From a virus, in IMG/VR virus record IMGVR_UViG_3300044833_000060, positions 1-64,000 of that record: a stretch of 64,000 nt of DNA; one strand, written 5' to 3'. Shown here one piece after another: positions 22,519 through 31,920 of the stretch. A program made the translations under genes and the position numbers. The notes below the pieces were generated by a model, which was not told the DNA's origin, searched no databases, and saw only the letters and a list, made by a program, of their open reading frames with translations. How positions within the stretch are numbered: position 1 is the stretch's first letter; each line of letters opens with the position of its first letter.

Positions 22519-24750
22519 ATGCCTGAAGTAACCGATCAACAGTCAGCCTCGCGCGGGTCTGAGACTGGCGTGGTCTCTGACATCATCATGCGCCGCGATG
22601 AGTCCAAGAAATGGCTGCGTCTCAACTACTGGGATGAGTGGATTGACACCTGGCGGATGATTAAGTGCCGCACCAAACCTATTCATAAAGTCGATTCCGC
22701 CGGCAAGGACACCAATGAAGAGGATAAATCCCGCACGAATGTGGAAAGCGGTCTGGCGAACCTGATCTTCCGCAAGAACGTCGCGCGATTATCAGCTCAG
22801 CCATACACCCTGCGCGTGCGCGGCGGCAGTGATCCCACACGGGCAGCGCGCCTGAGTTCCTTACTAGGTCAGCAATACGACCAATCCCAAGAGCGCGCGG
22901 AAGATGTTCGGGTGCGCATGGCCTCGGAATCGTTAGGTATCGGGATTTCCAAACTCTACTGGGACTTTGTTTCCCGAACGATGGTTTTTCGCAAGGCCGT
23001 CTTACATAACGGGAAAGTCGTATTTCGCGACCGTTCACAGTTCATGAAGTCTGCGGGCGCGAACGATACCGAGACCCAGCAGGCGGTCAAAGAATTAGGC
23101 CCCGATATGTCGGATGATGAAGTCCAGGACTTCATGGGGAAAAGTGGGACAGAAATTACAGTTCCGCAGTCGGTCGAGAAGTATGAAGGCCCACGGGTTA
23201 AGGCCTGCTTCCCTGGGGATGTGTATTGGGAGCCGTTTGCGAGAACCTTACGCCAATCCAGCTTCGTTATTGAAGCCTACCGCGAAACCGATCTCTGGTT
23301 AAAGAAGATGCTGGGCTTGAAATATAAAGATCCGGAAACCGGGCAAATGCTGAAGGCGTTTGATGCCGAGGCCGTGGCTGGCCTCATGCGTCTCGACCCC
23401 GAGCCAGTTGTGATGAAAGGCGAATTCCAGGAGCTTAAGGATTTGTTCCGCACGGCGATTGGCAAGCAGGATCAGGTGCAATACCAATTCCCCCGCAACC
23501 TGCGCGTGCGCAAACTCTACGACATTTTAGAAGAGCACAAGCAGGATGACGAAGGTCGCATGTGGATTACATGGGTATCGGAAAACTACCGAGACAGGGT
23601 TCTGGGAAAGATGCCGTATCCATTCGAGTTTTACGGAGACACGGCGTTTACCGACGAAGTACCGCTGCCTGACCTGAACGATGCAATTGGGGATTCGACA
23701 CCGCGCCTTCTGCGATTCATGTTTCAGTTGTTCAATCTTCAGCACTGCCAGAACTTTGATTACATCACGCAACTAATTCGCAGGCATTTCTTCGCTCCCG
23801 CCGGCATGGAGTTCTCCGAAGAGACGATCGAGCGCGGGAATATGAGAATCACTCGCGTAGCCAATGGGCGTCCGGGTGACCTTCAGCCGGATCAGACTCC
23901 TCCGATTCCCGAGGGCGCGATGGAGCGAGGGGCTGCTCTCATGCAACTGATTGGCATGTTTGAGCCGTCCTTGAACACCACGACGGACGGAACGTCGTTC
24001 AATCCTCAAGCCTCAAAAACCGCAACCACTGCGGTATTGCAGGCGAAGGCCGCTGACGTATTACTGGCATTCAAGATTGATGGCCGTGATCTGTATCTCT
24101 ATCAATTAGGCATGAAGAAAATCTGGATGAACCAGCAAATGGCCGATATGGATCGAGACTGGGAAATTCAATCGAAATATTTCGGCCCACAATTAAACGA
24201 CGCACTAAAAGGACAACCGCAAGGAGAGGAAAAGCCGCAGTGGATCACTACCGATCAGTCCGGTAAAATCGCCTCGGTGAAGTTAAGTCCTACGGAAATT
24301 CAGGAAGATTTTGAATGTGAACCCGAGTCCGGTTCCTACATGGCTGTCGATGATGACCTGCGCCGCCAGGCAGCGGTTGAATTGGATCAGGTAGCAATGC
24401 AATCCGGCGGGTTGCTCGATATGGCGAAGGTTCTGACCAATCATCTGAAAACGATAAAGGGCATAGATGATCCGGAATCGTTCTTCGCGCCGCCGAAGCC
24501 TCCAAGTCCGCCGCCGCCTAAAATTAACGTCTCGCTGACCGGAAAACTTGAAGACATGCCGGAAGTCACTGCTGTCCTTCTTCAGGAGATGGGAATTGTG
24601 CCCCCTCCTGCTCTCGCGCAAGAGTCGCAGTTAAATACGCTTGGCCGAGTCAGTCAAGCTGCCGACCATGCCTCGAATCTTTTAAGTCCCGCCGATCCGC
24701 ACGCGGAAGGCGGACCCTTAGGAACGGCTGAAAGTGAAGTAGGTGCTTAG
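22519..24750 (+). CDS. portal protein, 743 aa
   Basis: Begins one base after the terminase stop. The N-terminal third ('WLRLNYWDEWIDTWRMI', 'TNVESGLANLIFRKNVARLS'), the long helical middle and the acidic/Pro-rich C-terminus fit large P22-type portals (~725 residues). The segment 'FDYITQLIRRHFFAPAGMEF' resembles the stem/crown region. It would form the dodecameric ring at the capsid vertex. Position between terminase and scaffold supports the call. Confidence 0.88.
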   Translation: MPEVTDQQSASRGSETGVVSDIIMRRDESKKWLRLNYWDEWIDTWRMIKCRTKPIHKVDSAGKDTNEEDKSRTNVESGLANLIFRKNVARLSAQPYTLRVRGGSDPTRAARLSSLLGQQYDQSQERAEDVRVRMASESLGIGISKLYWDFVSRTMVFRKAVLHNGKVVFRDRSQFMKSAGANDTETQQAVKELGPDMSDDEVQDFMGKSGTEITVPQSVEKYEGPRVKACFPGDVYWEPFARTLRQSSFVIEAYRETDLWLKKMLGLKYKDPETGQMLKAFDAEAVAGLMRLDPEPVVMKGEFQELKDLFRTAIGKQDQVQYQFPRNLRVRKLYDILEEHKQDDEGRMWITWVSENYRDRVLGKMPYPFEFYGDTAFTDEVPLPDLNDAIGDSTPRLLRFMFQLFNLQHCQNFDYITQLIRRHFFAPAGMEFSEETIERGNMRITRVANGRPGDLQPDQTPPIPEGAMERGAALMQLIGMFEPSLNTTTDGTSFNPQASKTATTAVLQAKAADVLLAFKIDGRDLYLYQLGMKKIWMNQQMADMDRDWEIQSKYFGPQLNDALKGQPQGEEKPQWITTDQSGKIASVKLSPTEIQEDFECEPESGSYMAVDDDLRRQAAVELDQVAMQSGGLLDMAKVLTNHLKTIKGIDDPESFFAPPKPPSPPPPKINVSLTGKLEDMPEVTAVLLQEMGIVPPPALAQESQLNTLGRVSQAADHASNLLSPADPHAEGGPLGTAESEVGA

Positions 24751-24982
24751 AGAACTGAGTGACATTGAGCGCGGATCGTTGCGGGACTTGTTGGCTCATC
24801 CCACTCCGCTGCGTTCGGCAATCGAGAAATTTTCCAGCGCACGCAAGCAGGCAATGGACTCGAGTGCGGCGGAATGTTTACGCACACTTCCCCGGCAATT
24901 TGAGGAAGCAGCCGATTATGCGGCGAAAGCGGAAGTGTACTTACAGTTCCTCAAGGATTTAGAGCGCTTCGCGGAGAAATAG
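24743..24982 (+). CDS. small helical protein after portal, 79 aa
   Basis: All-helical sequence starting 'VLRELSDIERGSLRDLLAH' and ending 'YLQFLKDLERFAEK'. GTG start overlapping the end of the portal gene. Small helical proteins here are common between portal and scaffold genes; function unknown. Confidence 0.65.
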   Translation: MLRELSDIERGSLRDLLAHPTPLRSAIEKFSSARKQAMDSSAAECLRTLPRQFEEAADYAAKAEVYLQFLKDLERFAEK

Positions 24983-24991
24983 GAGACATTC

Positions 24992-25309
24992 ATGAAAACA
25001 GGACGCTTGGAACATATCCACGTAAAGCCGGACACGGAAAAGGGTTCGCGCGGCGCATCCGTAACGTGGCGCAAGAAAGAAGGCGAAGGCAAGAATGCCG
25101 GCGCATGGCTGCGCACCGAAACGGAACAGCAGAAATCCCATACCAGCCCAGAGGAAACTGGGGCGCACGTAACCCAGTTACTTCATGAGCACTTTGGCGG
25201 TGGCGGAAACAAGAACGCGCCAACTCCTGGAGTCAAGGAAGGCAAGCCCGCCACAGCGAAGGAGTCGCATCCTTCAGACGATGATGGACCACAGGCGGAG
25301 TACGCCTAA
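24992..25309 (+). CDS. hypothetical charged protein, 105 aa
   Basis: Starts 'MKTGRLEHIHVKPDTEKGSR'. The N-terminal 60 residues look folded; the tail is Gly/Lys/Asp-rich and disordered. A GGAGA site lies 6 bases before ATG. Function unknown; within the head module. Confidence 0.65.
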   Translation: MKTGRLEHIHVKPDTEKGSRGASVTWRKKEGEGKNAGAWLRTETEQQKSHTSPEETGAHVTQLLHEHFGGGGNKNAPTPGVKEGKPATAKESHPSDDDGPQAEYA

Positions 25310-25315
25310 AGTTTC

Positions 25316-25406
25316 GCCGGGAACCACCCCGGCATAGCAGTGAACTGAAAGGAAATCATGCCTCCAGAAATTGATAGCGCCCCAGTATCGGGAACCACCC
25401 CGGCAT
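25316..25406. repeat. 17-bp repeat with hairpin before and inside the scaffold gene
   Basis: 'gggaaccaccccggcat' occurs at 25319-25335 (intergenic) and 25390-25406 (codons of the next gene), with a partial third copy near 25420. The intergenic copy forms a perfect 6-bp hairpin (GCCGGG-AACCAC-CCCGGC). The coding copies read Gly-Thr-Thr-Pro. This suggests local duplication, with possible translational control of the scaffold gene. Confidence 0.7.
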
Positions 25407-26725
25407 CTGCGGCACCGACCGGAACCACCCCGTCGGCGACTGAGTTTGGTTCGTTTCTTGGCGTTGAAGCCAGCGATCTACCTTCTCTCCGTCCCGCTCA
25501 GAACCCCGAACCATCGGGAACCGAAGCTACTGGGGAAGAGCCAGCAGTTGCGGCAGGAGAAGAGATAGGTACTGAAGAAACGCTCGAAGCGGCACCCGAA
25601 GGCGAAGAGCAACTCGAAGCAGAAGCCTCCCCGGAAGCGGACGACAACTGGCTCCCACAAGAGCAGGCGAAGGAGTTTCCAGAGGCCACACTTAAGGAGT
25701 ATGCGGAGCGTCGGGGATACAAATGGGACCCGCAAGACGAGAGCCAGATGCGGCTCTTGCGCGACAAGCTGAACACTGACATTTACGTTGAGCAGTTGCG
25801 TCAGGATCTGGATAACCAAGGCTTCGAGGAAACCACCGCCGCCGAAGCAGCGGAGCCAAGCACTGAAGCAGCAGTTTCGACAACGACTGATCCAAAGGCC
25901 CAGCACTACAGCCAAGTGGATGCAGTCGTCTCGCAGATCGACAAGCAGGCCACGGAAGAATTAGGCCGTAGCTTGCTTGGAGCCATGGGAGTGAACGCCG
26001 ATGCTCAACACTTGCAACAGCTACAAACTGCGCTGAGAAATCCACAAACGACGCCCGCACAACGGGCAGAGATCCAGCAGCATCTTGATCTGGTGCAAAA
26101 TGCAGGGAAAATCGGCAGCACGTTGGCGCGCGGAGCGGTTGACGTGATTATGACGACCATCCCAAATCTGCTGCCTCAGATTCTTGAGTCAGTGGCTCCG
26201 GGCATGGTGAGCGCATACAAAGGTGCGGTGCAGGTGCAGGAAGCGGGTGCGGCTTGGGAGCGGGTGGGAAAAGCCACCAATCAAACCGGTCAGCCCGTCT
26301 ATCAAAACTTGCCTGTATATCGCAGCAAGGAATATTTTGCGGCGGTAGCAAAAACCGAACGCGAACTGGGATTGAATGTCGGCAGCGGCATCGACAAGAT
26401 GCAATTGTTTGACGATAAAGGTCAGCCATTATCTCCACAGGCGCAATATGAAGCCAAGATGCGAATGATTGCGCGCGTGGCCAGTGGACTGAATCCCCAG
26501 CCAGCAGCTCCAGCGATCGAGCGAGCAGTAAATGCCGGCAGACAGCAGGAGAGAACGCAGAATCAGCGGCGCGCCGTGGGGCGTGCTTTGGGTGCGGGGG
26601 CAACCAGCCAGCGGTTTGAGCAAGAAGAGCCGAAGGATGAAGTGCGCGATGCGCTGAAAAAAGCGATTGCCGAGCAGAATTCGCAAGGCAATCCGTTTGC
26701 GGGCGCAGTCTCGCGCGGCGCTTAA
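25358..26725 (+). CDS. scaffolding-like protein, 455 aa
   Basis: Residues 1-95 are extremely Glu/Ala/Pro-rich and disordered. The rest is helical with Gln-rich stretches and ends in a basic helix-turn. Acidic, helical proteins placed directly before the capsid gene are typically internal scaffolds that direct shell assembly. No protease signature is visible. Call rests on composition and position. Confidence 0.75.
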   Translation: MPPEIDSAPVSGTTPASAAPTGTTPSATEFGSFLGVEASDLPSLRPAQNPEPSGTEATGEEPAVAAGEEIGTEETLEAAPEGEEQLEAEASPEADDNWLPQEQAKEFPEATLKEYAERRGYKWDPQDESQMRLLRDKLNTDIYVEQLRQDLDNQGFEETTAAEAAEPSTEAAVSTTTDPKAQHYSQVDAVVSQIDKQATEELGRSLLGAMGVNADAQHLQQLQTALRNPQTTPAQRAEIQQHLDLVQNAGKIGSTLARGAVDVIMTTIPNLLPQILESVAPGMVSAYKGAVQVQEAGAAWERVGKATNQTGQPVYQNLPVYRSKEYFAAVAKTERELGLNVGSGIDKMQLFDDKGQPLSPQAQYEAKMRMIARVASGLNPQPAAPAIERAVNAGRQQERTQNQRRAVGRALGAGATSQRFEQEEPKDEVRDALKKAIAEQNSQGNPFAGAVSRGA

Positions 26726-26758
26726 TTCTCAGATCGGCCAGGCCGAGGACAACGATCA

Positions 26759-28003
26759 ATGGCAGAGCAGGCAATCCGAACATTTCAGGACTATCAGACG
26801 GAAGGCACTCTGGTACGAGATGTCAGCGTAGACATGCTGCTTCTTGAGCCAGATCGCACTCCGCTATATGTTCTCACCAATAATTCCAAACGCAAGAAGA
26901 GCGTTTATAACCCCATCTTCGAATGGCCGGAGGATCAGGATTTGCCGATGCTGGGAACGGTTTCTAACGGAACCACCGCCTTGTCTTCGGTAGCCACGGC
27001 CATTCCGGTGCAGGATGTCACCATCTTCGGCGTCAATGATATGGTGCAGGCTCCGACCACCGGCAGCATTGGCACTGGAATTGAAGAACTCATGCTTGTG
27101 ACCGCCGTCACCTTGGGCGCGGGCACTCCCTCCACTACGGCTTACCAGATCGGCGCTGTGGCGGGGACCATCACGGTCACCCGAGGCTTCGCGGCGACCA
27201 CCGCAGGCACAGTTGGGGCTACGCAAAGCCTTCGCATCCTGGCGACGGCCGCAACGGAAGGCGGGGCAATTCAACCGCCTCGGGCTCCTTACGTGACGCT
27301 GAAGACTTCGGCTTGCCAGATTTTTGAGCAACCGATTCAGATCACGCTAATGGCCGCAGCTAGCCGAACTTACTATGACCGCAACGAGCGCGCGAGATTG
27401 CAAATGCTTGCCATGCGGCGCGCCAAGCTGGAAATTGAGGATGCTGGAATCTTTGGCGTCTTTTCGCAATCGGTCAATGGAACCAGCACGCGCCTGACCT
27501 CTATGGGCTTGCGCTCCATCATCTCGCCATTTGTCACTGACATGGGCGGGACGGCAACCTATCAGTCGTTCCTGCAGGCGAATGAGTTCACCTTTCGGTT
27601 CGGCTCTCCGCAGAAGTTGCTGATTGCCTCGCCGCTGGTGAAAACCGCTCTGGATTATTTCGCCGCCGCTAAACAGTTGGTGAAACCGGACATTGATTTG
27701 TTCGGAGTTAGCCTGAAGAAGTTCGTGACCTCTAACGGAACGTTCCTTCTGGCTAACAACTTCAATATGGGCGACTACAACGCATCGACCAACTACTCGT
27801 ATGAGGCGTTGGCCATCGACCTTCCGTCACTCGAATTCTGTCCGCTTTCGGACAACGGAATTTCCTGCGATACCCAGTTGAAGACCAACTACGACACCAC
27901 CAACCCGAAACTCATCAAGGATCTGGTGTACACGCAAGCCGGATGGAGAGTCCGTCATCCTGCCCGTCACGCCCGATTCACGAACTGGACGGCATTCCAG
28001 TAA
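26759..28003 (+). CDS. major capsid protein (SU10 / DUF5309 family)
   Basis: 414 residues. 'DRTPLYVLTNNSKRKKSVYN' and 'IFEWPEDQDLPM' match the start of the SU10-type HK97-fold capsid family. The middle 'CQIFEQPIQITLMAAASRTY' and 'RAKLEIEDAGIFGVFS' is the spine helix/P-domain region, and 'PQKLLIASPLVKTALDYF' follows. The Ala/Thr-rich insertion at residues 85-165 is a likely surface loop or I-domain. A strong terminator follows the gene. Confidence 0.9.
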   Translation: MAEQAIRTFQDYQTEGTLVRDVSVDMLLLEPDRTPLYVLTNNSKRKKSVYNPIFEWPEDQDLPMLGTVSNGTTALSSVATAIPVQDVTIFGVNDMVQAPTTGSIGTGIEELMLVTAVTLGAGTPSTTAYQIGAVAGTITVTRGFAATTAGTVGATQSLRILATAATEGGAIQPPRAPYVTLKTSACQIFEQPIQITLMAAASRTYYDRNERARLQMLAMRRAKLEIEDAGIFGVFSQSVNGTSTRLTSMGLRSIISPFVTDMGGTATYQSFLQANEFTFRFGSPQKLLIASPLVKTALDYFAAAKQLVKPDIDLFGVSLKKFVTSNGTFLLANNFNMGDYNASTNYSYEALAIDLPSLEFCPLSDNGISCDTQLKTNYDTTNPKLIKDLVYTQAGWRVRHPARHARFTNWTAFQ

Positions 28004-28011
28004 CCCTATAA

Positions 28012-28051
28012 CCGTCAGCCGCGCTTCGCATGGGCGGCTGACGGACCTTTT
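28012..28051 (+). terminator. rho-independent terminator after capsid gene
   Basis: An 11-bp perfect stem (ccgtcagccgc / gcggctgacgg, 28012-28022 with 28034-28044) with an 11-base loop is followed by 'acctttt'. It would partly end transcripts here, boosting capsid messages relative to downstream genes. Confidence 0.85.
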
Positions 28052-28068
28052 CAACCGAAGGAGTGCTT

Positions 28069-28575
28069 ATGTACGTTGCAGCAGAAGACTGGAAAGCAAA
28101 GTGCCGAGTGTGCAAGGAAGATGTAACGTTTCCAAACTGGAAGTGCTCAAAGCTACCCGGACATCACAAAGTTAACGAGCAGACTTACTTCCATTTGGGA
28201 GGGAGTCATATCCAGAATCCGCGAGAACGCCGGGGCTGGTCTCCGCAAATCATTCTTCGCGCCGGCTCGGAAGCAACCGACACGCGCACGGGAGAGAAAT
28301 ACTTAGTCCCGACGATTCGCGTTGTATTTGGTGGGCAGCAGGTCGCAACCGAAGACCCTGAGATCCAGTTCTATCTCGAAACCAAGAACGACAATTCCAT
28401 CGCTTGGGGAACGGAAGGGATTAAGTCGTGGGATCGCATCTATCTCACATCCGAACAGCAGTCTGAGCTTGCCAAGCGCGAGCTCGACCGCATTCACAAG
28501 GAAATTGACGATGGCAACGCCTTGCTGAAACAGACGCAAGCAAGGGTAGCTGGAAAAGTAGGGGCAAGCGCGTGA
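28069..28575 (+). CDS. hypothetical protein with N-terminal zinc site, 168 aa
   Basis: 'CRVCKEDVTFPNWKCSKLPG' followed by His residues suggests a zinc site at residues 12-35. The middle is beta-rich, the C-terminal 40 residues are helical. ATG at 28069 is preferred to the GTG six bases upstream. First gene after the capsid terminator. Function unknown; possible head-decoration or glycosylation accessory protein. Confidence 0.65.
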   Translation: MYVAAEDWKAKCRVCKEDVTFPNWKCSKLPGHHKVNEQTYFHLGGSHIQNPRERRGWSPQIILRAGSEATDTRTGEKYLVPTIRVVFGGQQVATEDPEIQFYLETKNDNSIAWGTEGIKSWDRIYLTSEQQSELAKRELDRIHKEIDDGNALLKQTQARVAGKVGASA

Positions 28576-28964
28576 GTGTCTGCAGGGGATGCGGGGCAGA
28601 GGCATTGCGAACCTCTGCCCGTTATGTAGGAGTGGAACTGTTGAGTGAAGTGTGTCCATCCTGCGAGCCGGATCAGTTTCAAGGCGTAAAGGTAACCGAC
28701 CCGACTGACCGGCGCATCTGGGCTGGACATGAAGTCGAGCCAGAACGCTATTACTCCGCTGACGACCAAGGCGTGAAGCGCGCAAAAGATGAACTTCGTG
28801 CGGATACATGGGATCTGATGAATGTGGACGAAGACGAACAACGGCGCGAGCAGAAGCGGCGTATGAGGCGGACGGAGCCAATGACGCAAAACGAGATTGC
28901 GGCAGCGGAGCATTACGGACGAACGGTTCTCCGTCCAGTCATTGAAGAGGCGAAGCGCGCATGA
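28572..28964 (+). CDS. zinc-binding protein, 130 aa
   Basis: 'SVCRGCGAEALRTS' and 'EVCPSCEPDQF' form a four-Cys zinc ribbon in the first 37 residues. The rest is highly charged and helical. GTG start overlapping the previous stop (GTGA), ATGA overlap with the next gene. Confidence 0.65.
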   Translation: MSVCRGCGAEALRTSARYVGVELLSEVCPSCEPDQFQGVKVTDPTDRRIWAGHEVEPERYYSADDQGVKRAKDELRADTWDLMNVDEDEQRREQKRRMRRTEPMTQNEIAAAEHYGRTVLRPVIEEAKRA

Positions 28965-29122
28965 AGATAGGTCTAGTCTGGAGAGATTTTGGCACGGGCT
29001 TGTATCGCTGGGTCGCCTACTGGAAGCCGTTTTCGGAAACCATGTCAGCACATCATGGCCAATCCTTCGCAGGCGTGATTGAAGCAATGCGCAAAACATA
29101 TCAAAAACACTATGCGTCCTGA
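28961..29122 (+). CDS. small protein, 53 aa
   Basis: It starts 'MKIGLVWRDFGTGLYRWVAY', aromatic-rich. It is coupled by ATGA to the zinc gene and overlaps the glycosyltransferase start. No family recognised. Confidence 0.6.
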   Translation: MKIGLVWRDFGTGLYRWVAYWKPFSETMSAHHGQSFAGVIEAMRKTYQKHYAS

Positions 29123-30158
29123 CAACCTAGACATCCGGGACACTTCGCGATTACTGGATGATCTCAAGCGAGAAGGCGCACGCTCACGCGATATTAACCC
29201 TCTTGACCTGATCGACGCTGAGAAGAAACTGTCTCACATCCTGAAAACGGCAGAGGGAAAGGAAGCCTTTCGGCGAGTCACCGGATTGCGTGAGGCTGTG
29301 TTCGCTGGCGAAGTACAAGAGCGACAAGAGCCGTTACCGATCGTTGCCATCCTGATGCCAAGCTATAGATTGCCCGCTCCGCAAGCCTGGGAAGGCGTGA
29401 ACCGGATGATGCGGGCAAGTCTGAATGTATGTCAGCCGTTCATGGAGCCAACAATTCGACAATCGGTGGTCCACTGGACGCGCAATTTCGCGCTTAGCTT
29501 ATTGCTAAAGAGCATGAAGCCGTGGGATTACGTTCTCTTTATTGATGACGATATTGTCATGCCGGATGACGGGTTGGCGAAGATGCTGGCGCACAAAGTG
29601 GATCTAGTAGCGGCGGCTTGTACGGTTCGCGTCGATCCGCCGATGCCGAACTTCCGCGTCTACGATCCCGACACGCGACTGTTTATGACTTGCATGGACT
29701 GGAATCGGGAAGGATTGGTGGGAGGAAAGTATTTCGGGGTCGGCACTGGAGCCGCATTGTTCTCTCGTAAGTGTCTAGAACGAGTGGCCGAGTATCACAT
29801 CAATTGCGAGTATGAAAAGAAATACTACGGGCTCTCGGGAGATGTGCTCGACACACTCCAGACCGGGCGTCAGAAGAAAGCGAAAGAGACATCGGATTTC
29901 TGGTGGTTTGAGTTCCTGAAGCAACCGGACGGCCAAGGGGAATTCGGCGAAGATATCTCCTTCTGCTTCAAGTGCATTGAGCTTGGAATTCCGGTCTATG
30001 TTGATACGACCGTAAGACCAAAACACATGGGAGATTACGGATTTAACCTAGATGACTTTGTAGATATCCGCAACAGTCGCCGCGAGTTAATTGATCCGTA
30101 TTCACAGCCGGTCAGCGACCCATTAGTGGGTGCGCCGATGCAAGAGGTAACTGCATGA
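29112..30158 (+). CDS. GT-A-fold glycosyltransferase, 348 aa
   Basis: 'ILMPSYRLPAPQAWEGVNRM' opens the Rossmann-like core. 'DYVLFIDDDIVMPDDGLAKM' contains the Asp-x-Asp metal motif. 'GVGTGAALFSRKCLERV' and 'GEDISFCFKCIELGIPVYVD' match the acceptor and catalytic regions of family-2-like enzymes. It would transfer a sugar from a nucleotide donor in the cytoplasm. It forms a unit with the next two genes. The target (DNA, virion or host glycan) is not shown by sequence. Confidence 0.85.
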   Translation: MRPDNLDIRDTSRLLDDLKREGARSRDINPLDLIDAEKKLSHILKTAEGKEAFRRVTGLREAVFAGEVQERQEPLPIVAILMPSYRLPAPQAWEGVNRMMRASLNVCQPFMEPTIRQSVVHWTRNFALSLLLKSMKPWDYVLFIDDDIVMPDDGLAKMLAHKVDLVAAACTVRVDPPMPNFRVYDPDTRLFMTCMDWNREGLVGGKYFGVGTGAALFSRKCLERVAEYHINCEYEKKYYGLSGDVLDTLQTGRQKKAKETSDFWWFEFLKQPDGQGEFGEDISFCFKCIELGIPVYVDTTVRPKHMGDYGFNLDDFVDIRNSRRELIDPYSQPVSDPLVGAPMQEVTA

Positions 30159-31039
30159 AGCTAGCCGTCTTCTTTCCCGCATCTTTGTTCTCCGCATGGG
30201 CCTGTTCTTATGGGCTGGTCGATACGCTGCGGAGGATGGGGCATAAAGTAACCGCCTTGCCGGTTCATCCCGACAATCAGAATCCGCCGATAGGAGCTGT
30301 TGAAAGTGGACTTGGCGGGTACGATGGCATGATTATTTCCGGCCCTGAACACATCGCGAAAAGTGAGCGTTGCGTAGTTCTCGGGAAAAAACTGCCCACT
30401 GTCGCATGGCTGCACGAAACCGTTGAGCGTGAAGACTACGGCAAACTCGACGTGGAAGCCTTGAAGCGGAGCGCTGATATTATTTTCTGCCCCGGCATTC
30501 AGGATGAGAAGTACGGATTCCGCTACCTTCCGTTCGGAGTAGACACGGAAATCTTCAAGCCAGCCAAGACTGAGAAGACCATCGACGCTAGCTTCATCGG
30601 CTTGCTGTATCCGAAGCGCCAAGCGTTCCTGAAAGAATTAAAGCAGCACGGAATAAGTATAACTACCGGCAATGTGCAAGTGTTGGAACTCGGTGGCGTG
30701 AATCCACGGAAGACCGCCGAACTCTATGCGGAGAATATCCGGAAGATCAAAGTGTTTGTGAATCTGCCGACGCTGTCGCAATTGGCGGTGACGAAGATTT
30801 ATGAAGTAGCGGCATGCGGCACTCCCCTTCTAACGCCGGAAGTGGCGGACATGCGCAATCTGGAGTCTCTTCCAGTGTTGACCTATAAAGACGCGAAGGA
30901 ATGTGCGGCAAAGATGGACTGGGTGTTTAGCGGAAGTGCGTCCAAGGAGATGCACGATAACCATCGTCTCGAACTGCGCTGCGAAGTCTTGGTGAATGCC
31001 CTGAAAGAGATCGGCGTTCGGGAAAGCGTGTGCGCCTGA
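30155..31039 (+). CDS. GT-B-fold glycosyltransferase, 294 aa
   Basis: The C-terminal half has 'FIGLLYPKRQAFLKELKQHG' and 'VFVNLPTLSQLAVTKIYEVA' followed by 'ACGTPLLTPEVADM'. These form the donor-binding E-x7-E type region of GT4-like glycosyltransferases. The N-terminal Rossmann half begins 'MKLAVFFPASLFSAW'. ATGA overlap with the GT-A gene. Confidence 0.83.
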   Translation: MKLAVFFPASLFSAWACSYGLVDTLRRMGHKVTALPVHPDNQNPPIGAVESGLGGYDGMIISGPEHIAKSERCVVLGKKLPTVAWLHETVEREDYGKLDVEALKRSADIIFCPGIQDEKYGFRYLPFGVDTEIFKPAKTEKTIDASFIGLLYPKRQAFLKELKQHGISITTGNVQVLELGGVNPRKTAELYAENIRKIKVFVNLPTLSQLAVTKIYEVAACGTPLLTPEVADMRNLESLPVLTYKDAKECAAKMDWVFSGSASKEMHDNHRLELRCEVLVNALKEIGVRESVCA

Positions 31040-31920
31040 AAGCACTGGTTACAGGTTCAGCGGGATTCGTGGGGCGGCATCTCGTCCCGAAGTTGGAGGC
31101 GGCCGGTTACATAGTTAGTCGCAGCGATCTAACGCCAGATACCTCTCCACTTGCGCGATATGTAGAAGTTAGCGAAGCACGGTTCGGATGGGGCAATGAA
31201 CTACTTAACGGCAAAGGCCAGCGAGTTCTAGCGGAGTTTGATCTCGTCGTCCACCTCGCCGCGAACATCGTCAACGTGGATGCCCGCATGAATGGCGGCA
31301 TGGAGATGTACTCTGACATTGACATTGATCTCGCGATGTGCCGTTGGCTGGAAAAGAATCCACCAAAGCAGTGCGCCGTGCTGATGAGTTCCTGCGCTGT
31401 TGATTATCCATCCGATCCTTACTGCATTGTGAAGCGCAATCTGGAATCCTTCGCGCAGACCTTGCACAAGAAAGGCGTGCCAGTCGTCGTGTTACGCCCC
31501 TTCTCAGGCTATGGAGAAAATCAGAGCGAAGAGTATCCCTTCCGCGCAATTCTGGAGCGAGTCAAGCGCGGCGACAATCCGGTCACCGTGTGGGGCGGCT
31601 CTCAGGTGCGCGACTGGATTCATATTGACGATCTGACAGACGCGATCCTGTTTGCAATTAAGGAACTGCCGCGCCGACCGGAGCCCGTAGAGGTTGGGAC
31701 GCGGCGTGGAATCTCCTTGCGGGATGTCGCGAGCGCGATGCTGCGCACTGCGGGAAGCGATGCCGCGATTGTATGTGATGAAACCAAGCCTGCTTCGTCC
31801 GCACGGCGCGTGGCCGGGGAAAATGGCAACGCGATCTTACAGACATGGGGGTGGACTCCGAAGATTAGCCTGGAAGCTGCGATCTCCCGAGCACTGGAAG
31901 GAGTTTCATGCCGCCAGTAG
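31030..31920 (+). CDS. NAD-dependent sugar epimerase/dehydratase (extended SDR)
   Basis: 296 residues. 'VTGSAGFVGRHL' is the NAD-binding Gly motif and 'VVHLAANI' the next strand. 'MSSCAVDY' and 'YCIVKRN' give the catalytic Ser and Tyr-x3-Lys, and 'RPFSGYG' and 'RDWIHIDDLTDAI' the sugar-binding region. It converts a nucleotide sugar (GalE/RmlB-like class), presumably for the two transferases upstream. GTG start. Confidence 0.9.
   Translation: MRLKALVTGSAGFVGRHLVPKLEAAGYIVSRSDLTPDTSPLARYVEVSEARFGWGNELLNGKGQRVLAEFDLVVHLAANIVNVDARMNGGMEMYSDIDIDLAMCRWLEKNPPKQCAVLMSSCAVDYPSDPYCIVKRNLESFAQTLHKKGVPVVVLRPFSGYGENQSEEYPFRAILERVKRGDNPVTVWGGSQVRDWIHIDDLTDAILFAIKELPRRPEPVEVGTRRGISLRDVASAMLRTAGSDAAIVCDETKPASSARRVAGENGNAILQTWGWTPKISLEAAISRALEGVSCRQ

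Noticed and set aside
28303-29099. Long minus-strand frames opposite the zinc-protein genes
   Set aside because: Composition is unlike a real protein, no ribosome site, and they mirror well-supported plus-strand genes.
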